Origin: Rhodovulum robiginosum
GTDB lineage: Bacteria > Pseudomonadota > Alphaproteobacteria > Rhodobacterales > Rhodobacteraceae
Assembly (NCBI RefSeq): GCF_003944755.1
Contig: NZ_RWGU01000046.1
Span: 118,913-182,912 of the forward strand
Direction: 5' to 3'
DNA length: 64,000 bases
Shown here: positions 6,170 through 14,030 of the stretch, piece by piece
Layout of the letters: the number at the start of each line of letters is the position of its first letter
Numbering within the stretch: position 1 is the first letter of the stretch
Position numbers and translations under genes: made by a program
The notes under the pieces: generated by a model
Database searches by the model: none
Seen by the model: the letters and a program-made list of their open reading frames with translations, nothing else
What the model was told of the DNA's origin: nothing

Positions 6170-6847
6170 ATGAACGAGCATCACACGCTTGCCGACCGTC
6201 TCAGGGCCCGGGCCAACCAGCTCGGCCTCAGCCCCGCCCATGTCGCCGAGATGGCCGGCGTGAACCGGTCCTTCGTCTACGACATCCTGCGCGGACGATC
6301 ATCCCGCCCCGGCATCGACCGGCTGGCCGAGGTCGCCCGCGTCCTGAAGGTCGACCGCGACTGGCTGATCCATGGGATCGGCGATGTCGAGGGCACGCCC
6401 CCCTTCATAGAGAACCCGGACGAGGCCTTCGTCTCGATCGCGCATGCGAGCCCGCGCCCGTCGATGGGCGGCGGCGCCGTGGTCCTGGAACAGGACGACC
6501 CCGCCGGCCGCGCCTACCACTTCCGCCGATCCTGGATCCGGCACAGCCTGAAGGCCAGCCCCTCCCAGCTGCGGATCATGCATGTCGAGGGCGACAGCAT
6601 GGCGCCTACGCTGCTCGACGGCGACACGGTGCTCGTCGACATGGCGCGCCGCGCGCCGAACCCGCCCGGCATCTTCGTGCTGGACGACGGCATGGGGCTG
6701 GTGGCCAAGCGGCTCGAGCACATCCCGAACAGTGACCCACCCGCGGTCCGCGTCATCTCGGATAACGGGTTCTACAGTCCCTACGAGCGAACGGCCGACG
6801 AGATCCACATCGTCGGCCGCATCCGTTGGTTCGCGCGAGAGATCTGA
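6170..6847 (+). CDS. CI-like phage repressor with XRE HTH and S24 peptidase domain
   Basis: A 225-residue transcription repressor that would maintain lysogeny. Residues 6-65 form an XRE helix-turn-helix (LADRLRARANQLGLSPAHVA, GVNRSFVYDILRGRSSRPG). Residues about 130-222 are an S24/LexA-type autopeptidase with Ser143 in VEGDSMAPTLLDGD and Lys180 in LVAKRLE, so RecA-stimulated self-cleavage is expected. ATG 6170 is chosen because the frame upstream is unrelated and GGGTGGGG lies just before it. It faces a divergent early gene and is followed after 26 bp by the KAP NTPase gene on the same strand, suggesting co-expression during lysogeny. Confidence 0.9.
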   Translation: MNEHHTLADRLRARANQLGLSPAHVAEMAGVNRSFVYDILRGRSSRPGIDRLAEVARVLKVDRDWLIHGIGDVEGTPPFIENPDEAFVSIAHASPRPSMGGGAVVLEQDDPAGRAYHFRRSWIRHSLKASPSQLRIMHVEGDSMAPTLLDGDTVLVDMARRAPNPPGIFVLDDGMGLVAKRLEHIPNSDPPAVRVISDNGFYSPYERTADEIHIVGRIRWFAREI

Positions 6848-6873
6848 GATGGACTTAATTCGGAAGGCACAGA

Positions 6874-9081
6874 ATGACTGATCAAGGAAACTTTGAGATC
6901 AAGGGCGACCGCGCTCTTTCCTCTGGGGACACCGATAAGCTCGGTTTCCGTCAGGTTTCCAGGAGGATAGCCGCATCACTGGTCGATCGCGCATCTCAAG
7001 ATGGATTTGTGGTTGGCATCGAGGGTGCGTGGGGATCCGGTAAGTCAAGTCTTCTATTTCTCATTGGCGATGAGCTTCAAAAGCTGCCCTCCACTCAACG
7101 CCCATCAATAATAAATTTCCGCCCCTGGTTAATCGGTAGCAGGGACGCCCTTATTACTGGCCTATTTAGTGATCTTTCAAGTGAACTTGAAAAGTTTGCG
7201 TTGGAGGCTGGGGATGCGACACCACTTTACAAGTCGAAGGCACAGGAGGCCAGCAAGGCGCTTCGAAGCTTCATGAATGGCTTGAGCAGAACTGGCGCTG
7301 CAATTGAAGTCGTGGGCGAAGCTTCTGGATGGGCTCCAGCTAAATTGATTGGGAAGAGCGTCAGAGCCATTGGTGACATCACACGCGGGGAATCAGCATG
7401 CCCTCAACTCTCTGAACTCAAAGACAAGCTTGTAAAGTCACTCCGAGAACTGGACCACAGATTCATTATCACTATTGATGATGTTGATCGCCTTGAACCT
7501 GCTGAGGTAATTGAGATTTTGCGGCTTGTCAGATCGGTCGTCGACTTGCCGAACGTGATCTATATCTTATGTTACGATTCTGAAATCCTGGCGCAGAGCA
7601 TCGAGCGAGCCGCAGGCGTAAAGAGCGGTAAAGCATATCTAGAAAAAATCGTACAGTTAACTGCTATGGTGCCACAGCCAGAGCCATTTCAGCTACGGCA
7701 ATGGTTTACTGATGAACTCCATCTGATCGCTTCCGTCAAAGACGACGATGAACTTTCGAGATTGCATGCAGTAATAGATCATGAAGGTGGTAGGCAGCTT
7801 CTAACACCTCGGTCCGTGATACGCGCGCTTGATGCGGTTCGTTTCTTCTGGCCAGCGCTACGTGAGATTCGGGCAGACCTAGCTGATCTTGTGTGGCTCC
7901 AAATAATCAAAGATGGAAATCCAGCATTGTACCGTTGGATTGAAGCGTATTGCGCGACTTTTTCTGCAGTTTCAGTCGGAGCTGCACGCATCGAAGAAGC
8001 AGAGAAATCCAAAGAGCTTTCAGCATTGTTCGAGGCCGTGCCAGAAGGCCATTTTGACGACATGATGTATCGGTATTATTTTGCCGAGCAACTTCCCGGT
8101 GTTGAAGTAGACTATGCCGAAGAAGGACGCGGATTCAGTATATTTCAACGCATGTCTGAGCACGAACGTGACCTAGCCGTCAGGGCCGGAAGGCTTAGTA
8201 GCCCAGATCATTATCGGCTTTATTTTGCCTTAGCAGCTCCTTCTCATGCACTCACGAATGATGAGTTTGCGACTATATGGGAGGCATCCAATTCCGGGCC
8301 GCGGCAAACCAGTGATTCCTTACTGGACTTGCACAGCGCCGCCCAATCAGGATCGCTCACGAAGGCGGATGTTCTGCTTGAGAGACTGAAAGGTCAAGTT
8401 TATGAAGATCTTTCCGCAAAGCAATGCGAGAACTTTCTGACTGCGTTTTCTTATATGATGGATGAAGCATATCGCATGCACCCATTTGATCACTTTTGGA
8501 TAAATTCATTTTGGGACAGAGCGGAACGCCTTGTGCCATTCTTTGTTTCAAACCTTGAAGATGACGATCGCAAGCGCGTTCTAAGATTGATGTTTGCACA
8601 TGGCGATGCGATCGGCTGGCTAACATCGATGTTTCGGCGCGAGACGTTTGCGCACGGTCGGTATGGGGAACGACCCCGGCCGGAGGAGGAGTGGTTATTC
8701 CGGGAGGATGAGCTCGATGATATTAATGCGATCCTCTTGGAACGCTACCGCTCAATGAGTTTTCAGGACGTCATTTCTAGTCCAAATCCAGTTAGCCTTC
8801 TCTTTGCTTGGATGCAGGGAGGAGATAAGGAGGGGCCGTGTAATCTAATTGCACGTCATGCAGAGTCCGATGCAGGCTTCTTGGATGCGCTAGAAGGCCT
8901 CACCAGTTGGATCAACAGCAGCGACAGAGGCCGCTTTAAAGTCCTAAAAAGGGAAAACCTTGAGATTTTCATGGACCTGGAAAGTACGACGGCCAGGCTG
9001 CAGGGCTTAGTTGAAGATCCACAACTGGGCGAACGTGCTAGACGCATCGTGGAGGTGCTGAAGTTGGGAAACGAGTACTGA
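6874..9081 (+). CDS. KAP family P-loop NTPase, candidate prophage-borne defence/exclusion protein
   Basis: A 735-residue protein with Walker A GAWGSGKSS (residues 51-59), the KAP-typical NFRPWLIGSRDALI at 81-94 and Walker B IITIDDVDRL (198-207) followed by a long helical C-terminal region of unknown fold. KAP NTPases include the F-plasmid protein PifA, which excludes phage T7, and are common on mobile elements. I see no clear membrane segments inside the NTPase domain. The gene is visibly richer in A/T than everything around it, indicating separate acquisition. GGAAGG precedes the ATG. Being 26 bp behind the repressor and on the same strand, it is probably transcribed in the lysogen. A defence or superinfection-exclusion role is inference. 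Confidence 0.85.
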   Translation: MTDQGNFEIKGDRALSSGDTDKLGFRQVSRRIAASLVDRASQDGFVVGIEGAWGSGKSSLLFLIGDELQKLPSTQRPSIINFRPWLIGSRDALITGLFSDLSSELEKFALEAGDATPLYKSKAQEASKALRSFMNGLSRTGAAIEVVGEASGWAPAKLIGKSVRAIGDITRGESACPQLSELKDKLVKSLRELDHRFIITIDDVDRLEPAEVIEILRLVRSVVDLPNVIYILCYDSEILAQSIERAAGVKSGKAYLEKIVQLTAMVPQPEPFQLRQWFTDELHLIASVKDDDELSRLHAVIDHEGGRQLLTPRSVIRALDAVRFFWPALREIRADLADLVWLQIIKDGNPALYRWIEAYCATFSAVSVGAARIEEAEKSKELSALFEAVPEGHFDDMMYRYYFAEQLPGVEVDYAEEGRGFSIFQRMSEHERDLAVRAGRLSSPDHYRLYFALAAPSHALTNDEFATIWEASNSGPRQTSDSLLDLHSAAQSGSLTKADVLLERLKGQVYEDLSAKQCENFLTAFSYMMDEAYRMHPFDHFWINSFWDRAERLVPFFVSNLEDDDRKRVLRLMFAHGDAIGWLTSMFRRETFAHGRYGERPRPEEEWLFREDELDDINAILLERYRSMSFQDVISSPNPVSLLFAWMQGGDKEGPCNLIARHAESDAGFLDALEGLTSWINSSDRGRFKVLKRENLEIFMDLESTTARLQGLVEDPQLGERARRIVEVLKLGNEY

Positions 9082-9278
9082 TTTTTGAACCGCCAAGAGC
9101 CCCGAGCTTTTTGCGTTGTAAATCTCTTTGGGGACGCCCAATGCAGAGCGGTTGAAACATCCGCGTCCGCTCCGCTGCCTTAGTCTTCGCGCAACTACGA
9201 CAACTCTCTGTTTTCACTTGAATTCCTTTGGCGCTCGCGGTGAACACGGAGCAAACCGCCTCAGGAGGTTCGCTCCCC

Positions 9279-9497
9279 ATGCAAGACGACATCGCCTTCG
9301 CGCAGCCTGCCAAGACGCTCACCACCGATGAGCGGCTGGCGGAACTGGCCGCCATCCTCGCCGGCGCCATCGCTCGCACCAACCCACCGGAAATGAACGG
9401 GAATACTCCGCTCGGCGGAGACAGTTCGCTGGACATCCTCGCCCTGAGACGCCGTCGTCGGAGACAGGTTCGCAACCGAGATGGAGATGACTCATGA
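9279..9497 (+). CDS. Small recombinase-module protein, 72 aa
   Basis: Starts MQDDIAFAQPAKTLTTDERL, then a helix ELAAILAGAIARTN and an Arg-rich end (ILALRRRRRRQVRNRDGDDS). The ATG at 9279 is chosen because AGGAGG stands 11 bases upstream. The stop overlaps the ATG of the DUF2924 gene by four bases (ATGA), so it is the first gene of the operon leading to the serine recombinase. Similar small ORFs precede DUF2924 genes in alphaproteobacterial elements as far as I recall, but the function is unknown. Confidence 0.6.
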   Translation: MQDDIAFAQPAKTLTTDERLAELAAILAGAIARTNPPEMNGNTPLGGDSSLDILALRRRRRRQVRNRDGDDS

Positions 9498-9991
9498 GGA
9501 AAAACACAAGAAAATCAGGCGTGGAGGCCGCGCGCACACGCCAGGTGGAGGGGATCGACGTCCTGGCCGAACTGGCGGGGCTGAAGGCGATGACGGTGCC
9601 CGAGCTGCAGGAGAAGTGGCAGGCCATCTTCGGGGAGCGCGCGCCGAACGCCAGCCGCGGCAATCTCGAGCTTCGGCTCGGCTACCGCATTCAGGAACTG
9701 GCCCATGGCGGGCTGCGCCGGGAGACGCGTCGCACGCTCGATGCGCTGGCCGACGAGGTCATGAGTGGCAAGCTGGGTGGCATGGTTGCGGACCCGCGGA
9801 AACCGGCGCCCGGCACGAAGCTGGTCCGAGAATGGGGTGGCGAGGAGCACATGGTCACCGTTCTGACGGATGGCTTCGAATGGCAGGGCCGGCGCTTCAA
9901 GTCGCTCTCGGCCGCCGTCCGCGCGATCACCGGCGCGCACTGGAACGGCTGGCGCTTTTTCGGACTCGACCGGACTCGAGGCGCGCGATGA
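9494..9991 (+). CDS. DUF2924 family protein
   Basis: A 165-residue protein with the family pattern: VLAELAGLKAMTVPELQEKW, FGERAPNASRGNLELRLGYR, then PGTKLVREWGGEEHMVTVL and the C-terminal block GFEWQGRRFKSLSAAVRAIT-GAHWNGWRFFGL. The last block resembles the RAMA/SHOCT-like DNA-associated domain found in restriction and mobile-element proteins. DUF2924 genes regularly sit just before large serine recombinases, and here it overlaps the recombinase start (ATGACC at 9988) by four bases. A helper role in recombination or its control is likely but unproven. Confidence 0.85.
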   Translation: MRKNTRKSGVEAARTRQVEGIDVLAELAGLKAMTVPELQEKWQAIFGERAPNASRGNLELRLGYRIQELAHGGLRRETRRTLDALADEVMSGKLGGMVADPRKPAPGTKLVREWGGEEHMVTVLTDGFEWQGRRFKSLSAAVRAITGAHWNGWRFFGLDRTRGAR

Positions 9992-11313
9992 CCAGAAGGA
10001 CCCAGACCGAACCGGCGCGCCGCCTGCGCTGTGCCGTCTACACCCGCAAGTCGAGCGAGGAAGGGCTCGACATGGAATTCAACAGCCTCGACGCGCAGCG
10101 GGAGGCCTGCGAAGCCTACATCGCCAGCCAGCGCGCCGAGGGCTGGGCCTGCCTGCGCGAGCGCTACGACGACGGCGGTGTCTCGGGCGGCACGCTGGAC
10201 CGTCCCGCGCTGACGCAGCTGATCGCCGACATCGAGGCCGGGCTGATCGACGTGGTCGTGGTTTACAAGATCGACCGCCTCAGCCGCGCGCTGATGGATT
10301 TCTCGAAGCTGGTCGAGATCTTCGATCGCCATGGCGTGACCTTCGTGTCCGTCACGCAGTCCTTCAACACCACCACGTCGATGGGCCGGCTGACGCTGAA
10401 CATCCTGCTCAGTTTCGCCCAGTTCGAGCGCGAGGTGATCGGAGAGCGGATTCGCGACAAGGTCGCCGCCTCGAAGAAGAAGGGCATGTGGATGGGCGGC
10501 TACGTGCCGCTCGGCTACGACGTGGTCGACCGCAAGCTGATCGTGAACGATACCGAAGCCACGCAGGTCCGGACCATGTTCGAGCTCTTCGCGCGCTCCG
10601 ATTCCACCGCCGCCGTAATCCGGGAGCTGAACGCCCGCGGCATCCGGTCCAAGCGCGGCCGGCCCATTGACCGTGGGGCGCTCTAAAAGCTGCTGCACAA
10701 CCGCATCTACCGCGGCGAGATCACCCACAAGGACGAGACCTATCCCGGCATGCACGAGCCCATCGTCGATGCGGACCTGTGGGATGCCGCCTATGCCGTG
10801 CTGGCCGGCAACCGGAACCAGCGCGCCGGGCGCACCCGGAGCACCGAGCCGGCGCTGCTGCGCGGGCTGATCTTCACCGAGACCGGCGCCGCGATGACCC
10901 CGCACCACACGAAGAAGGGCAACAGGCGCTACTGCTACTACGTCTCTATGGACGTGATCCAGAAACGGCCGACGGCCGAGTTGCGCGGGCCCCAGCGGCT
11001 GCCCGCCGCCATGGTCGAGGAGGCGGTCATCGGAGAAATCCGGCGGCTGCTGCGCACGCCGGAGATCATCGCGCGCACCGCGCGGGCCCTGAAGAAACAG
11101 CGGCCCGACCTCGACGAGGGCACTGTGACCGCGGCACTCACGCAGTTCGACGATCTCTGGAAGGCGCTGATCCCGGCCGAGCAGGCCCGTGTCGTCCAGC
11201 TGCTCGTTGCGCGCGTGACGGTGGGCGAGGACGGGCTCGACATCGATCTCCGCCATGACGGGCTCGGCGCGCTGGCAAGCCTGATGGCACCCGCGCGGGA
11301 GGACGCCGCCTGA
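9988..11313 (+). pseudogene. Large serine recombinase interrupted by one in-frame stop
   Basis: Site-specific recombinase that would insert or excise a mobile element. The resolvase domain is intact: CAVYTRKSSEEG with catalytic Ser22, DAQREACEAYIASQ, YKIDRLSRALMDFSKLV and the FNTTTSMGRLTLNILLSFAQ-FEREVIGERI segment. At codon 233 (10684-10686) a TAA follows GRPIDRGAL, and the same frame continues for 208 more codons (KLLHNRIYRGEITHKDE, recombinase domain, then a zinc-ribbon-type region lacking obvious Cys). A TAC to TAA change restores ALYKLLHNRIYRG, the normal family sequence. The truncated product keeps the catalytic domain but loses DNA-binding parts, so it is probably inactive. The intact length would be 441 residues. 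Confidence 0.85.
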
Positions 11314-11696
11314 TGCCCGTGAACGAGACGATCCGCGTCCACATCCCGCTCACGATCCGCAAACGCGGTGGTCGGCCGCGCATCCTGCCGCCGAAGGATA
11401 TCGAGACATCGGACCAGCCGCCGGGACAGGATCCCCGCGTGCTGCGCGCCATCGGCCGGGCATGGGCGTGGCAGCAACGGATGGAGCGCGGCGAGGTCAC
11501 CACCATCGCCGATCTCGCCGCCGGGGAAGGCCTCTCCGACCGCTATGTTAGCCGCCTCTTGCGCCTCGCATGGCTGGCGCCTGATGTTCTCGAGCGGCTG
11601 GTCGTGCGCCGCGAACCCTGCGCGATCAGCCTCTACGACCTGTGCTTCGTCGCGTCCCTGCCGTGGGCCGAGCAGCCGTCGCGGGTGTTCGACTGA
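11313..11696 (+). CDS. Small HTH protein of the serine recombinase module
   Basis: A 127-residue basic protein. The N-terminus (IPLTIRKRGGRPRILPP) is Arg/Pro-rich, and the C-terminal half has a helix-turn-helix of ParB/KorB type: TIADLAAGEGLSDRYVSRLL followed by LRLAWLAPDVLERLV and LPWAEQPSRVF. Its ATG overlaps the recombinase stop by one base (TGATG), so it belongs to the same transcript. Such proteins accompany DUF2924 and serine recombinase genes in alphaproteobacteria. A role as recombination directionality factor or regulator is possible; no direct evidence. Confidence 0.7.
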   Translation: MPVNETIRVHIPLTIRKRGGRPRILPPKDIETSDQPPGQDPRVLRAIGRAWAWQQRMERGEVTTIADLAAGEGLSDRYVSRLLRLAWLAPDVLERLVVRREPCAISLYDLCFVASLPWAEQPSRVFD

Positions 11697-11699
11697 CGG

Positions 11700-12316
11700 T
11701 CAGTGAAAGCTGGCCTGAAACGACGTCGGCGTCAGCGAGACATGCGCATCGAGCGGCGGGTACAACTCGAACGCCCGCGGCTCGCGCGAGAAATTCCACA
11801 TCCGGAACAGGCACCACTCCGCGCGCCGTTCGTCGGCAACGGCCAGCTCGTTGCGCGTGGTGTGGAAGGGCGTGCGCTCCCAGCCGTTCTTCGTTTTCAC
11901 CTCGATCAGCCGCTGGCGGCCATCGGGCGCGTAGCTGGCGATGTCGTAGCCCGCGCCGTCGCCGTCTTCTTCCGAGACCCAGCGGACCTTGCGCGCCAGG
12001 TCATCGCGCCCCGCGGCCTTCAGCGTGGCATGCTCGTGCGCCAGGACGCGCTCCTCACCCGCACGGCCGAGAGCGCGATTGCGCTCGTCCCGGCCCGCCA
12101 CGTCGAACTTCCTGGCGATGTGCAACATCTGGTCCAGCTCCTGCGGCGGAGGCTGGTTGGAGAGCGTGGGCGGAGGACCGATCCAGATCTGCGCGGCCTC
12201 GCGCATGCCGGTCGCAGGGCGCGTTTCCGGCAACCGGCCCAGCCAGTCCGGGTTAAGCGCCAGCCACCGCGCTACCGCGTCGACCAGCGTCATCTGGAAA
12301 TTGAAGGCGGGCTTGT
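11700..12316 (-). pseudogene. DUF3883 nuclease-like gene remnant (leftward copy), N-terminus missing
   Basis: From the palindrome centre at 12316 the minus strand reads YKPAFNFQMTLVDAVARWLA, then ERNRALGRAGEERVL and the DUF3883 core GDGAGYDIASYAPDG with RLIEVKTKNGWERTPF, ending VSLTPTSFQASFH. The D...EVK pattern is that of a restriction-endonuclease-like fold. Family members normally start some 80-90 residues earlier with a region leading into a GYKPAFNFQ motif; that part is absent. The ORF stays open to 12608 only because it reads antisense through the rightward copy. The stop lies 4 bp from the HTH gene stop, convergent. Confidence 0.75.
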
Positions 12317-12339
12317 ACAAACCCGCGTTCAACTTCCAG
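12294..12339. repeat. 46-bp imperfect palindrome joining two DUF3883 gene copies head to head
   Basis: Arms of 23 bp (12294-12316 and 12317-12339) match at 20 positions with no spacer; the centre is TTGTACAA. Both arms encode the same peptide, YKPAFNFQ, in opposite directions. Homology continues outward at the protein level over the entire length of both gene copies (11700-12933), so the palindrome is the core of a 1.2-kb diverged inverted repeat. Confidence 0.85.
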
Positions 12340-12933
12340 GCCAGCTTGATCGACGCCGTCGCACGCTGGCTGGCGATGAACCCAGACTGGGCGCATCGTT
12401 CCCTTTCTTCCCGGCCGATGGAAGGCATGGCCGAGGCGGCGCAACTCTGGGTCGGGCCTGCACCGACTCTGACCAACCAGCCCCCGCCCGACGAGCTCGA
12501 GCAGATGCTCCACATCGCCAAGAAATTCGACGTGGCCGCGCGGGATGAACGCAACCGTGCCCTTGGCAAGGCAGGGGAGGAGCGCGTCTTGAAGCATGAG
12601 CGTGACACGCTGACTGCAGCGGGGCGGGAGGACTTGGCGCAGCAAATTCGCTGGGTGTCCGAAGAAGACGGCGATGGCGCGGGCTATGATATTGCCAGTT
12701 TCGATGCAGACGGACGGCAGCGTCTCATCGAGGTGAAGACCACAAACGGCTGGGAACGCACGCCGTTCCACGTCTCACGCAATGAACTTGCAGTGGCAGA
12801 TGAACGGCGCGAGGAATGGTGCCTGTTTCGCCTCTGGAACTTCGCACGAACGCCCAAGGCTTTCGAGTTGCGCCCGCCGCTTGATGCGCATGTGTCGCTC
12901 ACGGCGACCAGCTTTCAAGCAAGCTTTCATTGA
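12317..12933 (+). pseudogene. DUF3883 nuclease-like gene remnant (rightward copy), N-terminus missing
   Basis: From the palindrome centre the plus strand reads YKPAFNFQASLIDAVARWLA, then ERNRALGKAGEERVL, GDGAGYDIASFDADG, RLIEVKTTNGWERTPF and VSLTATSFQASFH. It is clearly paralogous to the leftward copy but diverged along its length (for example WARTPK-like versus REPRAF segments near the end), so the duplication is not recent. Like its partner it lacks the N-terminal part upstream of YKPAFNFQ, and the frame continues into antisense DNA to 11989. Residues GYDI and IEVK are intact, so the fold could still form if an internal start were used. Confidence 0.75.
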
Positions 12934-13733
12934 ATTGTGTTGACGAGACATGGCCTGAAAACGGCGCATCAATGGAGCGCGAGATAAAAGGGTTGCCGCA
13001 TTCGGCACGCAACTGGTTGTGGTGACTGACTCTATTCAGCCGCACCCCTTTACGTGATGCGGCGACTATACGGTCAAGGCCCTGACTTCGCGGGAATAAT
13101 TCAGCGGCACATTCCCCATGGGCGCTTTCTGCGGCGTCAAAATCAACGCAAAATCAGATATTTAGCTGCATTTAAACGGCAAGGATTGGAGGGTTGCCGT
13201 GCGATTTCTTCATCAACATCAGACACCTAGGCACGTGTTGCCGCACCTCTTTTATCTTGCGCTCCCATTGTTGGGCGCAAGATACCAACTCTTGATGCTC
13301 GGACTCTTCGCCTCGTCTACGGAGTAGCTGCCAAAAGCAGGTTTTCGCATTGTGCATACCAGTGGTCTGAAAACACTGCGAAATTGCAGGAAACCTGCAC
13401 ACGACCGATTTGCTTGCACGCGAAAACGCTAGTCACGTCAGTGACTTGCGGAATTCGTGGCAGGCGCTTTTATCTTGCCCTTCTTCCTGTTGTCTTCCGC
13501 AGCCCTCCTAAACCAGCTCTTGGCGCGCGTTCAAAGCCTCAAGATTGCAGGCTCGGGCGACGCTCCCAGACGCATGAGCCGGGCGCCACCGCCAAGATGC
13601 TCACTTCGGTGCTTCGATTTGAGCCGCGCGTTTGGAGGGCTCCCCATCCGATTTGCACGCTGTTACAGGCCGCTTTACGCGGCGCGTTCGCGCGCCCTGC
13701 ACAAGCCAAATGCTTGGCCCCATGCTTGTCGGC
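12934..13733. other. 800-bp noncoding stretch between nuclease remnant and integrase region
   Basis: No ORF here shows codon usage or motifs of a real protein. It contains inverted repeats at 13253-13284 and 13431-13446 and a repeated 12-mer CTTTTATCTTGC (13249 and 13469 approximately). It is less GC-rich than the core genes. It may hold element control or transfer sequences, or be debris. Confidence 0.5.
13253..13284. repeat. Perfect 10-bp inverted repeat in noncoding element DNA
   Basis: TATCTTGCGC (13253-13262) and GCGCAAGATA (13275-13284) are separated by 12 bases. The left arm begins inside CTTTTATCTTGC, which recurs near 13469. No T-run follows on either strand, so it fits a protein-binding site better than an intrinsic terminator. 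A second, smaller one is AGTCAC-GTCA-GTGACT at 13431-13446. Confidence 0.6.
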
Positions 13734-14030
13734 ATGACACCGTCTCGCCCATCCTCCCGATGTACGCGCTCGGCCCAACCGGTCGATGCCACGCGGCTCG
13801 AGGTGGCATTGATGAAGGTCGCGATGCTTGTTGCGGAGGACCCGGTCTTCGCGCCGATCTTCGAGCGGTTGGAGGCAGAACTGGCCGCGGCCGTGAAGAA
13901 AGAGAAGCGGCTTTCGGAGGCGCAGCGTCAGGCGCGGACGCTGTTGGCTCAGAAGGCGATGCGGGCGACGAGTTCGGCCACGTGTTCAAGCGATGCGCCC
14001 TTGCCGTACCGCTCCCGGTCGAGCCGGTGA
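13734..14030 (+). CDS. Small helical protein overlapping the integrase 3' end, function unknown
   Basis: The convincing part is ATRLEVALMKVAMLVAEDPV-FAPIFERLEAELAAAV, an amphipathic helix with a charged continuation (KKEKRLSEAQRQARTLLAQK). ATG 13734 is the nearest start upstream (MTPSRPSSRC). The last 27 codons lie antisense to the integrase C-terminus and look like read-through, so the functional end may once have been at LLAQKAM. I recall similar small proteins next to tyrosine integrases in Rhodobacterales but cannot name a family. Confidence 0.5.
   Translation: MTPSRPSSRCTRSAQPVDATRLEVALMKVAMLVAEDPVFAPIFERLEAELAAAVKKEKRLSEAQRQARTLLAQKAMRATSSATCSSDAPLPYRSRSSR

Noticed and set aside
2..6847. 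Gene transfer agent cluster
   Set aside because: No run of GTA genes (large terminase, portal, protease, capsid, tail tape measure) is present; CI repressor and lysis cassette point to an ordinary prophage remnant.
9691..11256. 521-codon ORF opposite the serine recombinase
   Set aside because: Antisense to DUF2924 and the recombinase, no motif; shadow ORF.
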